Below, in pieces: positions 10,108 to 18,147 of a stretch of 64,000 nucleotides of DNA. The stretch comes from Streptomyces sannanensis (GTDB lineage: Bacteria; Actinomycetota; Actinomycetes; Streptomycetales; Streptomycetaceae): contig NZ_BAAAYL010000001.1 in assembly GCF_039536205.1 (NCBI RefSeq), positions 6,138,001-6,202,000 of the forward strand, read 5' to 3'. The notes below the pieces were generated by a model. It saw only the letters and a program-made list of their open reading frames with translations. It was not told where the DNA came from and searched no databases. Position 1 is the stretch's first letter, and each line of letters opens with the position of its first letter. A program made the translations under genes and the position numbers.

Positions 10108-13100
10108 GTGCGGCGCTGGGAGTACGTCGACGGCACGTCGGCGAAGTTCTGGGAGGCAGAGGCGGAGGGTGCGACGGTGACGGTCCGCTACGGGCGGATC
10201 GGCACGGACGGCCGTACGCAGGTGAAGGAGTGCGCCTCGGCGGATGCCGCGCGGGAGTACCTGGCCAAGGCGGCGGGGGAGAAGGAGCGCAAGGGGTACG
10301 AGGAGGCCGGCGCGGCGGCGACGCCCGCCGCCGTCGAGGCGCAGGTTCTCGACGAGGACACCTTCGTTCTGCCCATGGCGTGGCGGCGCAAGCTGTACCC
10401 GCGGCGCGGCGGTGTCCGCCGCTCCGTTCCCGCCCCGACCAAGAAGGCGCTGCGGGAGGCGGCCGACTGGCTCGCGGCGGACGATCCCGAGGTCGAGTAC
10501 GGCCTCAGCGAGCCGCGCAGCGAACCACGTCTGGTGGAAGCCGTCAGGGCGCACCAGGCCGGAGAGGCCGACCCCCTCGGTGCCGCGGTCCTCGCCGTGC
10601 TCAAGGAAACCTGGCAGTCGGACTACGCCTTGATCGCGCATACCTGGGCCACCACCCACGGCCTGCCCTTCGCCGCCCGGGCCACCGTGGAACTCTTCGA
10701 GCTCCGGCTGTATCAAGAACGCGACGAATCAGGGCGCAGGCGCCCTTGGATCGTCACGCTCCCCGAGTACAGCCGCTTTTCCGGGAGCGACCGGCGCCGC
10801 CCCGCCGCCGATCGGATCAGGGCCCTCCTTGCCGCAGCCGATGAAACGGCCTACCAGGAGACGGTCAAGGCACTGTCGCAGGCCCGCGACGGCGCTCGCC
10901 GTCGCATCATCGCCTCCTACCTCGTCCCCACCGAGGCGGAGTGGGTCGACGAGTGCTGCACCGGCTGGGACTTCAGAGACCACGACGGCTTCGTCTGCGA
11001 CATGCTGTACTGCTCGCTGAGCTCACCCGAGCAGCTCCAGAAGCTCCGCGGCGCCGACACATACAGATGGTCCCTGGCCGAGTTCGGCACCCTCGCCGAG
11101 GGAATCGGTCCCGGCTTCGCCTCGCTGATGGCTTCGGACCTGTCCGACGTCTGGAGGGAACGGGCCCAACGCCTTTCGGGTGTACTGCTCGAACTCCCCA
11201 CCGACGACGCGTTCGACATCCTGCTGCGCTCCTCGGACAACAAGCACGTGTGGCCCGATCTGGTGAAAGCCGCACAGCGCTATCCGGCGCGCGCCCTGCG
11301 CCTACTGGCCGCGGCCGACCGGGGCCCGGCGCTCGAGCACCTGCTCGCCGCCCACATCGCCGGCAACCCGGATCTGGCCAGGACCGTGCTGCCCTCGCTC
11401 GACCCGGAGGCCGCCGCAGTGGTCCAGCACTGCCTGGACAAGTTCGACCACGCCGAGGAAGCACCCCTCGACATGCTCCCCGAAGTGCTGGTCACCCCGC
11501 CGTGGACACGTGAGCGCGCGGCTGCCGAGCCGAAGGTGGTCAGCGGGCTGACGGCGCAGGAAAAGCCGCGCATCGCCTGGGCACCTGGCGAGCGTGAGGA
11601 GTGGGGGGCCACCTGGGCCTACTACGACCGTTGGCACGGAACCGAGGAGCAGGCACGGGACGCCTCCTTCCTGCGTTACGAGATACAGCGCGGCACGGTC
11701 CGGTCCGCCGGGGTGATCGTCGCGGCACCGGCCGAACTGATTCAGCCGCTGCTGACGGACTGGGACCCGAGCGACGACCTCTGGGACGCCGACTACGCAC
11801 TGAAGCCTGTCGCGGCCAAGTACGAACTGGCGATCCTTCCGGCGCTGCTTCGTGCCGCCCGACGCCAGTCGGGTATCGGCCCGCTGCTGCTGCCGTATGT
11901 GTCCGTCGAGGTCGCCCGACTGATGGCCGACTGGGCGGTCAGGCTCAAGTCGGCGGGCGCCACGGCCCGTACCTGGTTCGCCCGGCACGGAGCCGAGGTC
12001 GCCGCCCTCCTCGTGCCCGACGTGGTGGGGGAGCCGGGCAACGCCAGGCTCGCCGCGGAACAGGCGCTGCGGACCGTCGCCACCGTCCATGGCAACGACA
12101 CCGTACGCGCCGCCGCCGCTTCGTACGGTCCTCAGGCCGCGGCCGCTGTCGACGAGCTCCTCTCCGTCGACCCGCTGGAGAACGCGCTGCCCGCCCACAT
12201 GCCGGAGATCCCCGAATGGGCCGAGCCGATGCTCCTGCCGCAGATCCGGGTACGGACCGGAGGAGCGCTGCCTGTCGCATCGGTCCGGCACGCGATCACC
12301 ATGCTGGCCCTGTCCAAGCCCGGTGAGCCGTACCCGGGTGTCCCCGTGCTCCTCGAGTGCTGCGAGCCCGCATCGCTCGCGGAGTTTGCCTGGGGCCTCT
12401 TCGAGCAGTGGCGCAAGTCGGGCATGCCGGCCAAGGAGAGCTGGGCGCTGCACGCCCTCGGACTGCTTGGCGACGACGAGACGGTCCGCCGGCTCACGCC
12501 TCTCGTGCGCGCCTGGCCAGGTGAGAGCGCCCACCATCGTGCCGTGGAGGGTCTGGACGTCCTCGCGTCCATCGGCACGGACGTCGCTCTGCTGCATCTG
12601 CACGGAGTCGCCCAGCGGGTGAAGTTCAAGGGCCTCAAGGCCCGAGCTCAGGACAAGATCACCGAGGTGGCGGCCAGGCTCGGCCTCACCTCGGCGCAGC
12701 TGGCCGACCGCCTCGTCCCCGACCTCGGCCTGAACGCCGACGGCTCCACCGTCATCGACTACGGAACCCGCCGCTTCACCGTGGGCTTTGACGAACAGCT
12801 CCGGCCGTATGTTCTGGACGAGGATGGCAAACGCCGTAAGGACCTGCCGCAGGCTGGCGCACAAGACGACGGGGAGCTCGCCCCCGCTGAGCGCAAGCGC
12901 TTCATGGCACTCAAGAAGGACGTCCGCACCATCGCCTCCGACCAGGTGCGCCGACTGGAGGCCGCCATGGTGCGGGGCCGCTCCTGGACGGCGCGGGAAT
13001 TCCGCGACCTCTTCGTCCAGCACCCCCTGCTGTGGCACCTGGTGCGCCGCCTGGTGTGGCTGAGCGAGTCGGAGGACGGCACGGCCACCGCGTTCCGGGT

Positions 13101-13641
13101 CGCCGAGGACCGTACCCTCGCCGACGTCGAGGACGACGTCTTCGAACTCCCCGCAGGCGCGACCGTTAGCCTGCCGCACCCCCTGCACCTGGGCAATGAA
13201 CTCCCCGCATGGTCCGAGCTGTTCGCCGACTACGAGATCCTCCAGCCCTTCCCGCAGCTGGGCCGGACCGTGCACCACCTGACGGACGAGGAGGCGGCCG
13301 GAGCACGGCTGACCCGCTTCGAGGGAATCACCGTGCCCACGGGCAAGCTGGTGGGCCTGGAGCGGCGCGGCTGGCAGCGCGGCACGCCCGAGGACAACGG
13401 AATCGAGCGCTGGATATCCAAGCGCCTCGGACGGGACCGTTATCTGGTCATCGCCCCGGACGTGGGCGTCGCGGTCGGCGCCATCAACGCCTTCCCCGAA
13501 CAGACGCTGGAGACCGTCTGGCTCGACACCCGGCCCGGTGACTACTGGTCCAGCCGCACCGACTTGCTGCGCTTCGGCGACCTCGACCCTGTGACTGTTT
13601 CCGAGCTGCTCGCCGACCTGACGGAGCTGACCGCCAAGTGA
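10108..13641 (+). CDS. WGR and DUF4132 domain protein (YehI/MolR-like), copy B
   Basis: Paralogue of the preceding gene, about 1177 residues with the same layout: WGR domain (1-75), helical middle and C-terminal DUF4132. Start GTG 10108 follows GGGGAGGA. The WGR domain and the C-terminal half are very similar between copies (long identical runs such as VARLMADWAVRLKSAGATA), while residues about 80-330 differ more. The stop overlaps the MoxR GTG (GTGA), so this copy is translationally coupled to the ATPase, whereas copy A is coupled only to a fossil. This suggests that copy B keeps the ancestral operon role and copy A is free to vary. Function unknown. Confidence 0.88.
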   Translation: MRRWEYVDGTSAKFWEAEAEGATVTVRYGRIGTDGRTQVKECASADAAREYLAKAAGEKERKGYEEAGAAATPAAVEAQVLDEDTFVLPMAWRRKLYPRRGGVRRSVPAPTKKALREAADWLAADDPEVEYGLSEPRSEPRLVEAVRAHQAGEADPLGAAVLAVLKETWQSDYALIAHTWATTHGLPFAARATVELFELRLYQERDESGRRRPWIVTLPEYSRFSGSDRRRPAADRIRALLAAADETAYQETVKALSQARDGARRRIIASYLVPTEAEWVDECCTGWDFRDHDGFVCDMLYCSLSSPEQLQKLRGADTYRWSLAEFGTLAEGIGPGFASLMASDLSDVWRERAQRLSGVLLELPTDDAFDILLRSSDNKHVWPDLVKAAQRYPARALRLLAAADRGPALEHLLAAHIAGNPDLARTVLPSLDPEAAAVVQHCLDKFDHAEEAPLDMLPEVLVTPPWTRERAAAEPKVVSGLTAQEKPRIAWAPGEREEWGATWAYYDRWHGTEEQARDASFLRYEIQRGTVRSAGVIVAAPAELIQPLLTDWDPSDDLWDADYALKPVAAKYELAILPALLRAARRQSGIGPLLLPYVSVEVARLMADWAVRLKSAGATARTWFARHGAEVAALLVPDVVGEPGNARLAAEQALRTVATVHGNDTVRAAAASYGPQAAAAVDELLSVDPLENALPAHMPEIPEWAEPMLLPQIRVRTGGALPVASVRHAITMLALSKPGEPYPGVPVLLECCEPASLAEFAWGLFEQWRKSGMPAKESWALHALGLLGDDETVRRLTPLVRAWPGESAHHRAVEGLDVLASIGTDVALLHLHGVAQRVKFKGLKARAQDKITEVAARLGLTSAQLADRLVPDLGLNADGSTVIDYGTRRFTVGFDEQLRPYVLDEDGKRRKDLPQAGAQDDGELAPAERKRFMALKKDVRTIASDQVRRLEAAMVRGRSWTAREFRDLFVQHPLLWHLVRRLVWLSESEDGTATAFRVAEDRTLADVEDDVFELPAGATVSLPHPLHLGNELPAWSELFADYEILQPFPQLGRTVHHLTDEEAAGARLTRFEGITVPTGKLVGLERRGWQRGTPEDNGIERWISKRLGRDRYLVIAPDVGVAVGAINAFPEQTLETVWLDTRPGDYWSSRTDLLRFGDLDPVTVSELLADLTELTAK

Positions 13642-14738
13642 CCGTACAGACCACCGAGGAACAGCTCCAGCGGCCCCCGGCCGAGGTCCGGTACGCCGAC
13701 GAGCTGGCCGCCCTGCGCGCAGCCGACTCCGACCCCCGGCCCCCCGGCTGGCAACTGAGCCTGCGTGCGGCACGCCGGTTCATCACCGGCGACGACAGCG
13801 CGGGCATCAACCGTAAGTTCGTCGGCAACCCCTCCCTCGTCGACCGCGCCCTGGTGACCCTGGCCACCAGCCGCGGACTGATGCTGGTGGGCGAGCCGGG
13901 CACCGCCAAGTCCCTGCTCTCCGAGCTGATCGCGGCCGCCGTCAGCGGCACTTCGACCCTGACGGTGCAGGGCGGCGCGGCCACCACCGAGGACCAGATC
14001 AAGTACGGCTGGAACTACGCCCTGCTGGTCTCCGAGGGCCCCTCCACCCGCTCCCTCGTGCCCGCGCCGATGCTGCGCGGCATGGCCGAGGGCCGGATCG
14101 TACGGTTCGAGGAGATCACCCGCTGCCCCCTGGAAGTGCAGGACTCGCTGCTGTCCCTGCTCTCCGAGCGGGTGGTGGCCATCCCGGAGCTGGACGGGCC
14201 CGACGGCATGGTCTTCGCCAAGCAGGGCTTCAACGTCATCGCCACCGCCAACACCAGGGACCGGGGCGTCAATGAGATGAGTGCCGCACTCAAGCGCCGC
14301 TTCAACTTCGAGACGGTCTTCCCGATACCCGACCTCGACACCGAACTCGCCCTCGTCGAGGCCGAAGCGAGCGCGCTGCTGCGCCGCTCCGGCGTCGAGG
14401 CCCCGCCCGACCGGGACGTCCTGGAGGTGCTGGTCGGTACGTTCCGCGAGCTGCGGGCAGGTACCTCGCACGACGGCCGTGCGGCGGACCGCCCCTCCGC
14501 GGTGATGAGCACCGCCGAGGCCGTCTCCGTCGCCCACGCGGTCGGTGTACGCGGCTGGTTCCTGCGCGGTGAGGCGGGCAGCGCTGCCGATGTGGTCGCC
14601 TGCCTGGCCGGCACCGCGGCGAAGGACAGCCCGGAGGACCTGGCCCGGTTGCGCCGCTGTCTTGAGCAGCAGGTGCCGCGCCGCCGCGGCGGGCAGTGGC
14701 AGGCCCTGTACGACGCACGTCACCTCCTGGACGGCTGA
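13638..14738 (+). CDS. MoxR-family AAA+ ATPase, YehL type
   Basis: AAA+ ATPase of the MoxR family (366 residues) that probably remodels or loads a partner. Walker A GEPGTAKS (85-92), Walker B ending FEE (157-159), sensor 1 IATANT (201-206) and an arginine-finger region KRRF (219-222) are intact. The gene starts with GTG overlapping the previous stop and its TGA overlaps the next ATG (TGATG), so it is translationally coupled on both sides. MoxR proteins normally pair with VWA proteins, and one lies two genes downstream. Gene order matches the E. coli yehI-yehL-yehM-yehP-yehQ locus. The biological target is unknown. Confidence 0.92.
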   Translation: MTVQTTEEQLQRPPAEVRYADELAALRAADSDPRPPGWQLSLRAARRFITGDDSAGINRKFVGNPSLVDRALVTLATSRGLMLVGEPGTAKSLLSELIAAAVSGTSTLTVQGGAATTEDQIKYGWNYALLVSEGPSTRSLVPAPMLRGMAEGRIVRFEEITRCPLEVQDSLLSLLSERVVAIPELDGPDGMVFAKQGFNVIATANTRDRGVNEMSAALKRRFNFETVFPIPDLDTELALVEAEASALLRRSGVEAPPDRDVLEVLVGTFRELRAGTSHDGRAADRPSAVMSTAEAVSVAHAVGVRGWFLRGEAGSAADVVACLAGTAAKDSPEDLARLRRCLEQQVPRRRGGQWQALYDARHLLDG

Positions 14739-17011
14739 TGACCGCGACGTTCCTGGGCGTGCGCCACCACTCCCCGGCCTGTGCGCGCCTGGTGGCCGCC
14801 ACCATCGAGGAACTGCGCCCCGCGTACGTCCTGGTGGAGGGCCCCGCCGATATGAACGACCGGCTGGACGAGCTGCTGCTCGGCCACGATCTGCCCATCG
14901 CGGCGTTCAGCCACTACCGGGACGAGCAGCGCGCCGCCACCTCCTGGACACCGCTGTGCGACTACTCCCCGGAGTGGGTCGCACTCCGGGCGGGCCGGGC
15001 CGCCGGAGCCCAGGTGCGGTTCATCGATCTGCCCGCCTGGCACCCGGCGTTCGCGGAGCGCACCAACCGGTACGCCGACGCGGAGGCCCGCTATGCGCAG
15101 GCCACCGAACGGCTCTGCCGCCACTTCTCGGTCGACTCCGTCGACACCCTGTGGGACACGCTGTTCGAGGTCGAGACGGACGAAGGCCTGAGGGAGCGCC
15201 TCGACACCTACTTCCAGCTGGTACGCGGTGACGCCGAAGCGGATGCGGGCGACCAGGCCCGCGAGGAGTACATGGCCTCCTGGGTACGTGCCGCCCTCGC
15301 CGAGGCGGGGGAGCGCCCGGTGCTCGTGGTCACCGGCGGCTTCCACCAGCCGGCGCTGCGCGCCCTGGCCGGACAGCCTGCGCAGGGCCTGCCCGATGTG
15401 CCCGAGCCACCGCCCGGTGCGCTCAGCGGCAGCTTCCTCGTGCCGTACTCCTTCCGGCAGTTGGACGCCTTCGCCGGATACCAGTCCGGTATGCCCTCGC
15501 CCGGCTACTACCAGGACGTATGGGAGCACGGCGCAGAGGCCGCCGCCGACCGCCTGCTGCGCGCGGTGGCCGGGCGGCTGCGCGCCCGCAAGTACCCGGT
15601 GTCCACGGCGGACCTGATCGCCGCCCGCGGCCTGACCCAGGGGCTGACGGCGCTGCGCGGCCACCCCGGACCTGCCAGGACCGACGTCCTGGACGGTCTC
15701 GCGGGAGCCCTGATCAGCGACGACCTGGACCAGCCGCTGCCGTGGACCACCTGCGGCACGCTCACCGCGGGCACCCACCCCGTGGTGGTCGAGATGGTCG
15801 CCGCGTGCAGCGGCGAGCGTGTCGGCCGACTGCACCCCGACACGCCCGCGCCGCCGCTCGTCCACGACGTGACGGCACGGCTCGCGCAACTGCGACTCGA
15901 CGCGCACGAGCCGTTCTCCCTCGATCTGACCACCCGCCCGGGCCTCGAGCGCAGCCGGGCCCTGCACCGTCTGCGCGTCCTCGGGATCCCCGGGTACGAG
16001 CGGGCGTCGGGCCCCGAACACGGCGCCGACCCGCAGTTCACCGAACGCTGGGAGCCGAGGCCCGCTCCCGGCCGGGAGGCCGCACTGGTCGAGGCGGGAG
16101 CGTACGGAGCACGCCTCGACGAGGCGGCCTCGGTGGCCCTCTCCGAACAGGCCCGGGATCTCGACGCGAACCCCGCCCTGCTCGCCCGGACGCTGTTCGA
16201 CGCCGTGCTGTGCGGCGTGGGCGGACTGTCCGAGCAGCTGCTGGCCGCGCTCGCCGCACGCGTGGGCGAGCTGAGCGAGCCCGGTCCGCTCGGCGAGGTG
16301 CTCGCCGCGGCGCTCGGCCTGTGGCGGCACGACCGGGTGTACGGCGTGGCGCAGGGTCCGTTGCTCGCCGCCGTCATCGACGGCGCCACCACACGCCTGC
16401 TCTGGCTGTTCGAAGGCATGCACGGCGGTACGTCCGGCATCGACTTCGACCTGCTGCGAGCCGTCGTCGCCCTGCGGGACGTGCTGCTTCACGCGGCCGG
16501 ACTGCTCTCTGTTTCCCGCGAAGCGGCAGCCGCGGTCGCCCTTCGTATCAGCGCGGACCCGGCTGCCCCCGCGGATCTGCGCGGCGCGGCGTGCGGCTTG
16601 CGACGCTGCCTTGCCGCGAGCCCGGTGTCGCCGCCCCGAACGCCGGACGGGCTTGGGGGTGATGTCAGCCTCGTCGCCCTGCCCGTCGCCGCGCTGGGCG
16701 ACTGGCTCGCCGGCCTGTTCGCGCTGGCCCGCGACGAGGTCGCATCCCTCGTCGGCGACCTCGACGACGTCATCGGCGCGATGGGCGACGCCGAATTCCT
16801 CACGGCCCTGCCCGCGTTGCGCCAGGCCTTCGCCTTCTTCCCGCCGCGCGAGCGCGAACGCATCGCCCAGCGCCTGCTGGAGCGCCGCGACGTACGCGGC
16901 TCTGCGCGCTCCCTGCTGCGTACGAGCGCGGACCCGCTGCTGATCACCCGGGCCAAGTCCCTGGAGGAGAACGTGAACCGGCTGCTCGACCGCTACGGAC
17001 TGCTGCGATGA
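14738..17011 (+). CDS. DUF5682 family protein (YehM-like)
   Basis: Soluble protein of about 757 residues matching YehM in length and position. It opens with MTATFLGVRHHSPACARL, characteristic of the family, followed by an alpha/beta segment containing VLVEGPADM (about 37-45) and VLVVTGGFHQPAL. The C-terminal half is helical. There is no membrane segment or signal peptide. The start ATG overlaps the MoxR stop, and the TGA forms an ATGA overlap with the VWA gene. The N-terminal third recalls TraB/ChaN-like folds (HHSP with GPAD), which is a weak structural guess. Function unknown; probably part of the MoxR-VWA complex. Confidence 0.85.
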   Translation: MTATFLGVRHHSPACARLVAATIEELRPAYVLVEGPADMNDRLDELLLGHDLPIAAFSHYRDEQRAATSWTPLCDYSPEWVALRAGRAAGAQVRFIDLPAWHPAFAERTNRYADAEARYAQATERLCRHFSVDSVDTLWDTLFEVETDEGLRERLDTYFQLVRGDAEADAGDQAREEYMASWVRAALAEAGERPVLVVTGGFHQPALRALAGQPAQGLPDVPEPPPGALSGSFLVPYSFRQLDAFAGYQSGMPSPGYYQDVWEHGAEAAADRLLRAVAGRLRARKYPVSTADLIAARGLTQGLTALRGHPGPARTDVLDGLAGALISDDLDQPLPWTTCGTLTAGTHPVVVEMVAACSGERVGRLHPDTPAPPLVHDVTARLAQLRLDAHEPFSLDLTTRPGLERSRALHRLRVLGIPGYERASGPEHGADPQFTERWEPRPAPGREAALVEAGAYGARLDEAASVALSEQARDLDANPALLARTLFDAVLCGVGGLSEQLLAALAARVGELSEPGPLGEVLAAALGLWRHDRVYGVAQGPLLAAVIDGATTRLLWLFEGMHGGTSGIDFDLLRAVVALRDVLLHAAGLLSVSREAAAAVALRISADPAAPADLRGAACGLRRCLAASPVSPPRTPDGLGGDVSLVALPVAALGDWLAGLFALARDEVASLVGDLDDVIGAMGDAEFLTALPALRQAFAFFPPRERERIAQRLLERRDVRGSARSLLRTSADPLLITRAKSLEENVNRLLDRYGLLR

Positions 17012-18147
17012 CCACCGAAGACCCCGCCCTCGAACGCTGGCGGCTCATCCTCGGCGCCCCCGCGGAGCGCTGCACCGGCCCCCTGGGCGAGGCGGCGGCC
17101 GCCCGTGACGCCGCGCTGGACTGGCTGTACGGCCGCGACGAGGACCTCGCCCGGCGCGGCGTGCGCCGCCCCGCGGCGACCACACGCGAGGGCGGCGACG
17201 GCTCGTCCGTGGTGACCGCCGTGGACTGGCTCGACGATATCCACCGGCTCTTCCCCAAGGAGACCGTCGAGCGGCTGGAACGGGACGCCGTCGAACGCTA
17301 CGGAATCCAGGAGATCGTCACCGACCCGGCGGTACTGGAACGCGTCGAGCCCAGCCCGACCCTGCTCCGCGCGGTACTGCGCACCAAGCACCTGATGAAC
17401 CCGGAGGTGCTCAGGCTCGCCCGGCGCATCGTGGAGTCCGTGGTCCGTCAGCTGATGGAACGCCTGAACCCCGAGGTCCGCCGCGCCTTCCACGGCACCC
17501 GGTCCCGCCGCCCCAGCAGGCTGCCGCTGGCCCGGGACTTCGACTTCCGGCAGACGGTCCGAGCGAACCTCGCGCACTACCAGCCCGAGCACCGGCGCCT
17601 GCTGATCGAGCGCCCGTACTTCCACTCCCGCACCCGCCGCCACCTCGAACAGTGGCAACTGGTGCTGCTGGTGGACCAGTCGGGCTCGATGGCCGGCTCG
17701 GTCATCCACTCCGCGGTGACCGCCGCGTGCCTGTGGAACCTGCCCGGTCTGAAGACCCACCTCATCGCCTTCGACACCTCGGTCGTGGACCTCAGCAGCG
17801 ATGTGAGCGACCCCGTGGAGCTGCTGATGCGTGTACAGCTCGGCGGCGGCACGGACATCGCACAGGCCGTGGACTACGGCGCGGGCCTGATCGACAATCC
17901 GCGCCGCTGCGTCTTCGCCGTGATCACGGACTTCTACGAAGGAGGCGACCCCTACCGGCTGGTACGTACGGTCCGCTCCCTGGTCGAACAGGGCACGACG
18001 GTACTCGGCCTGGCCGCTCTCGACGAGGAGGCCAACCCCCACTACGACCGTGAGCTGGCCGGCCGGCTCGCGGAGGCCGGCGCGCATGTGGGCGCCATGA
18101 CACCGGGCCGGCTCGCGGAGTTCGTCGCGGAGAGGCTGGGCCGATGA
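17008..18147 (+). CDS. VWA domain protein, MoxR partner (YehP-like)
   Basis: 379 residues, the same length as E. coli YehP. The C-terminal half is a von Willebrand A domain with a canonical MIDAS start DQSGSM (223-228), a threonine in GGGTDIAQ and a later aspartate in ITDFYEGG. It should therefore bind a divalent metal and a protein ligand. The N-terminal 200 residues are helical. MoxR ATPases act with such VWA proteins as chaperone-like pairs. ATGA overlaps on both sides show co-translation with DUF5682 and SWIM. Cytoplasmic: no signal peptide or membrane anchor. Confidence 0.9.
   Translation: MTTEDPALERWRLILGAPAERCTGPLGEAAAARDAALDWLYGRDEDLARRGVRRPAATTREGGDGSSVVTAVDWLDDIHRLFPKETVERLERDAVERYGIQEIVTDPAVLERVEPSPTLLRAVLRTKHLMNPEVLRLARRIVESVVRQLMERLNPEVRRAFHGTRSRRPSRLPLARDFDFRQTVRANLAHYQPEHRRLLIERPYFHSRTRRHLEQWQLVLLVDQSGSMAGSVIHSAVTAACLWNLPGLKTHLIAFDTSVVDLSSDVSDPVELLMRVQLGGGTDIAQAVDYGAGLIDNPRRCVFAVITDFYEGGDPYRLVRTVRSLVEQGTTVLGLAALDEEANPHYDRELAGRLAEAGAHVGAMTPGRLAEFVAERLGR

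Larger units (their letters stand above)
6208..13799 (+). repeat. Tandem duplication, two units of about 3.8 kb
   Basis: Unit A runs from 6208 to about 10009 and unit B from 10010 to about 13799, a period of 3802 bp. Each unit holds an upstream stretch starting ACGTGGGCCGGCG, the damage-type promoter, a WGR-DUF4132 gene and the first roughly 150 bp of the MoxR gene. Only unit B continues into an intact MoxR gene. The copies have diverged substantially, so the event is not recent. Confidence 0.82.

Noticed and set aside
11302..13773. 823-codon open frame on the minus strand
   Set aside because: It lies fully antisense to the second WGR-DUF4132 gene; its residues are the Gly/Arg/Val/Gln-rich type produced by reading high-GC genes backwards, and no domain is visible.
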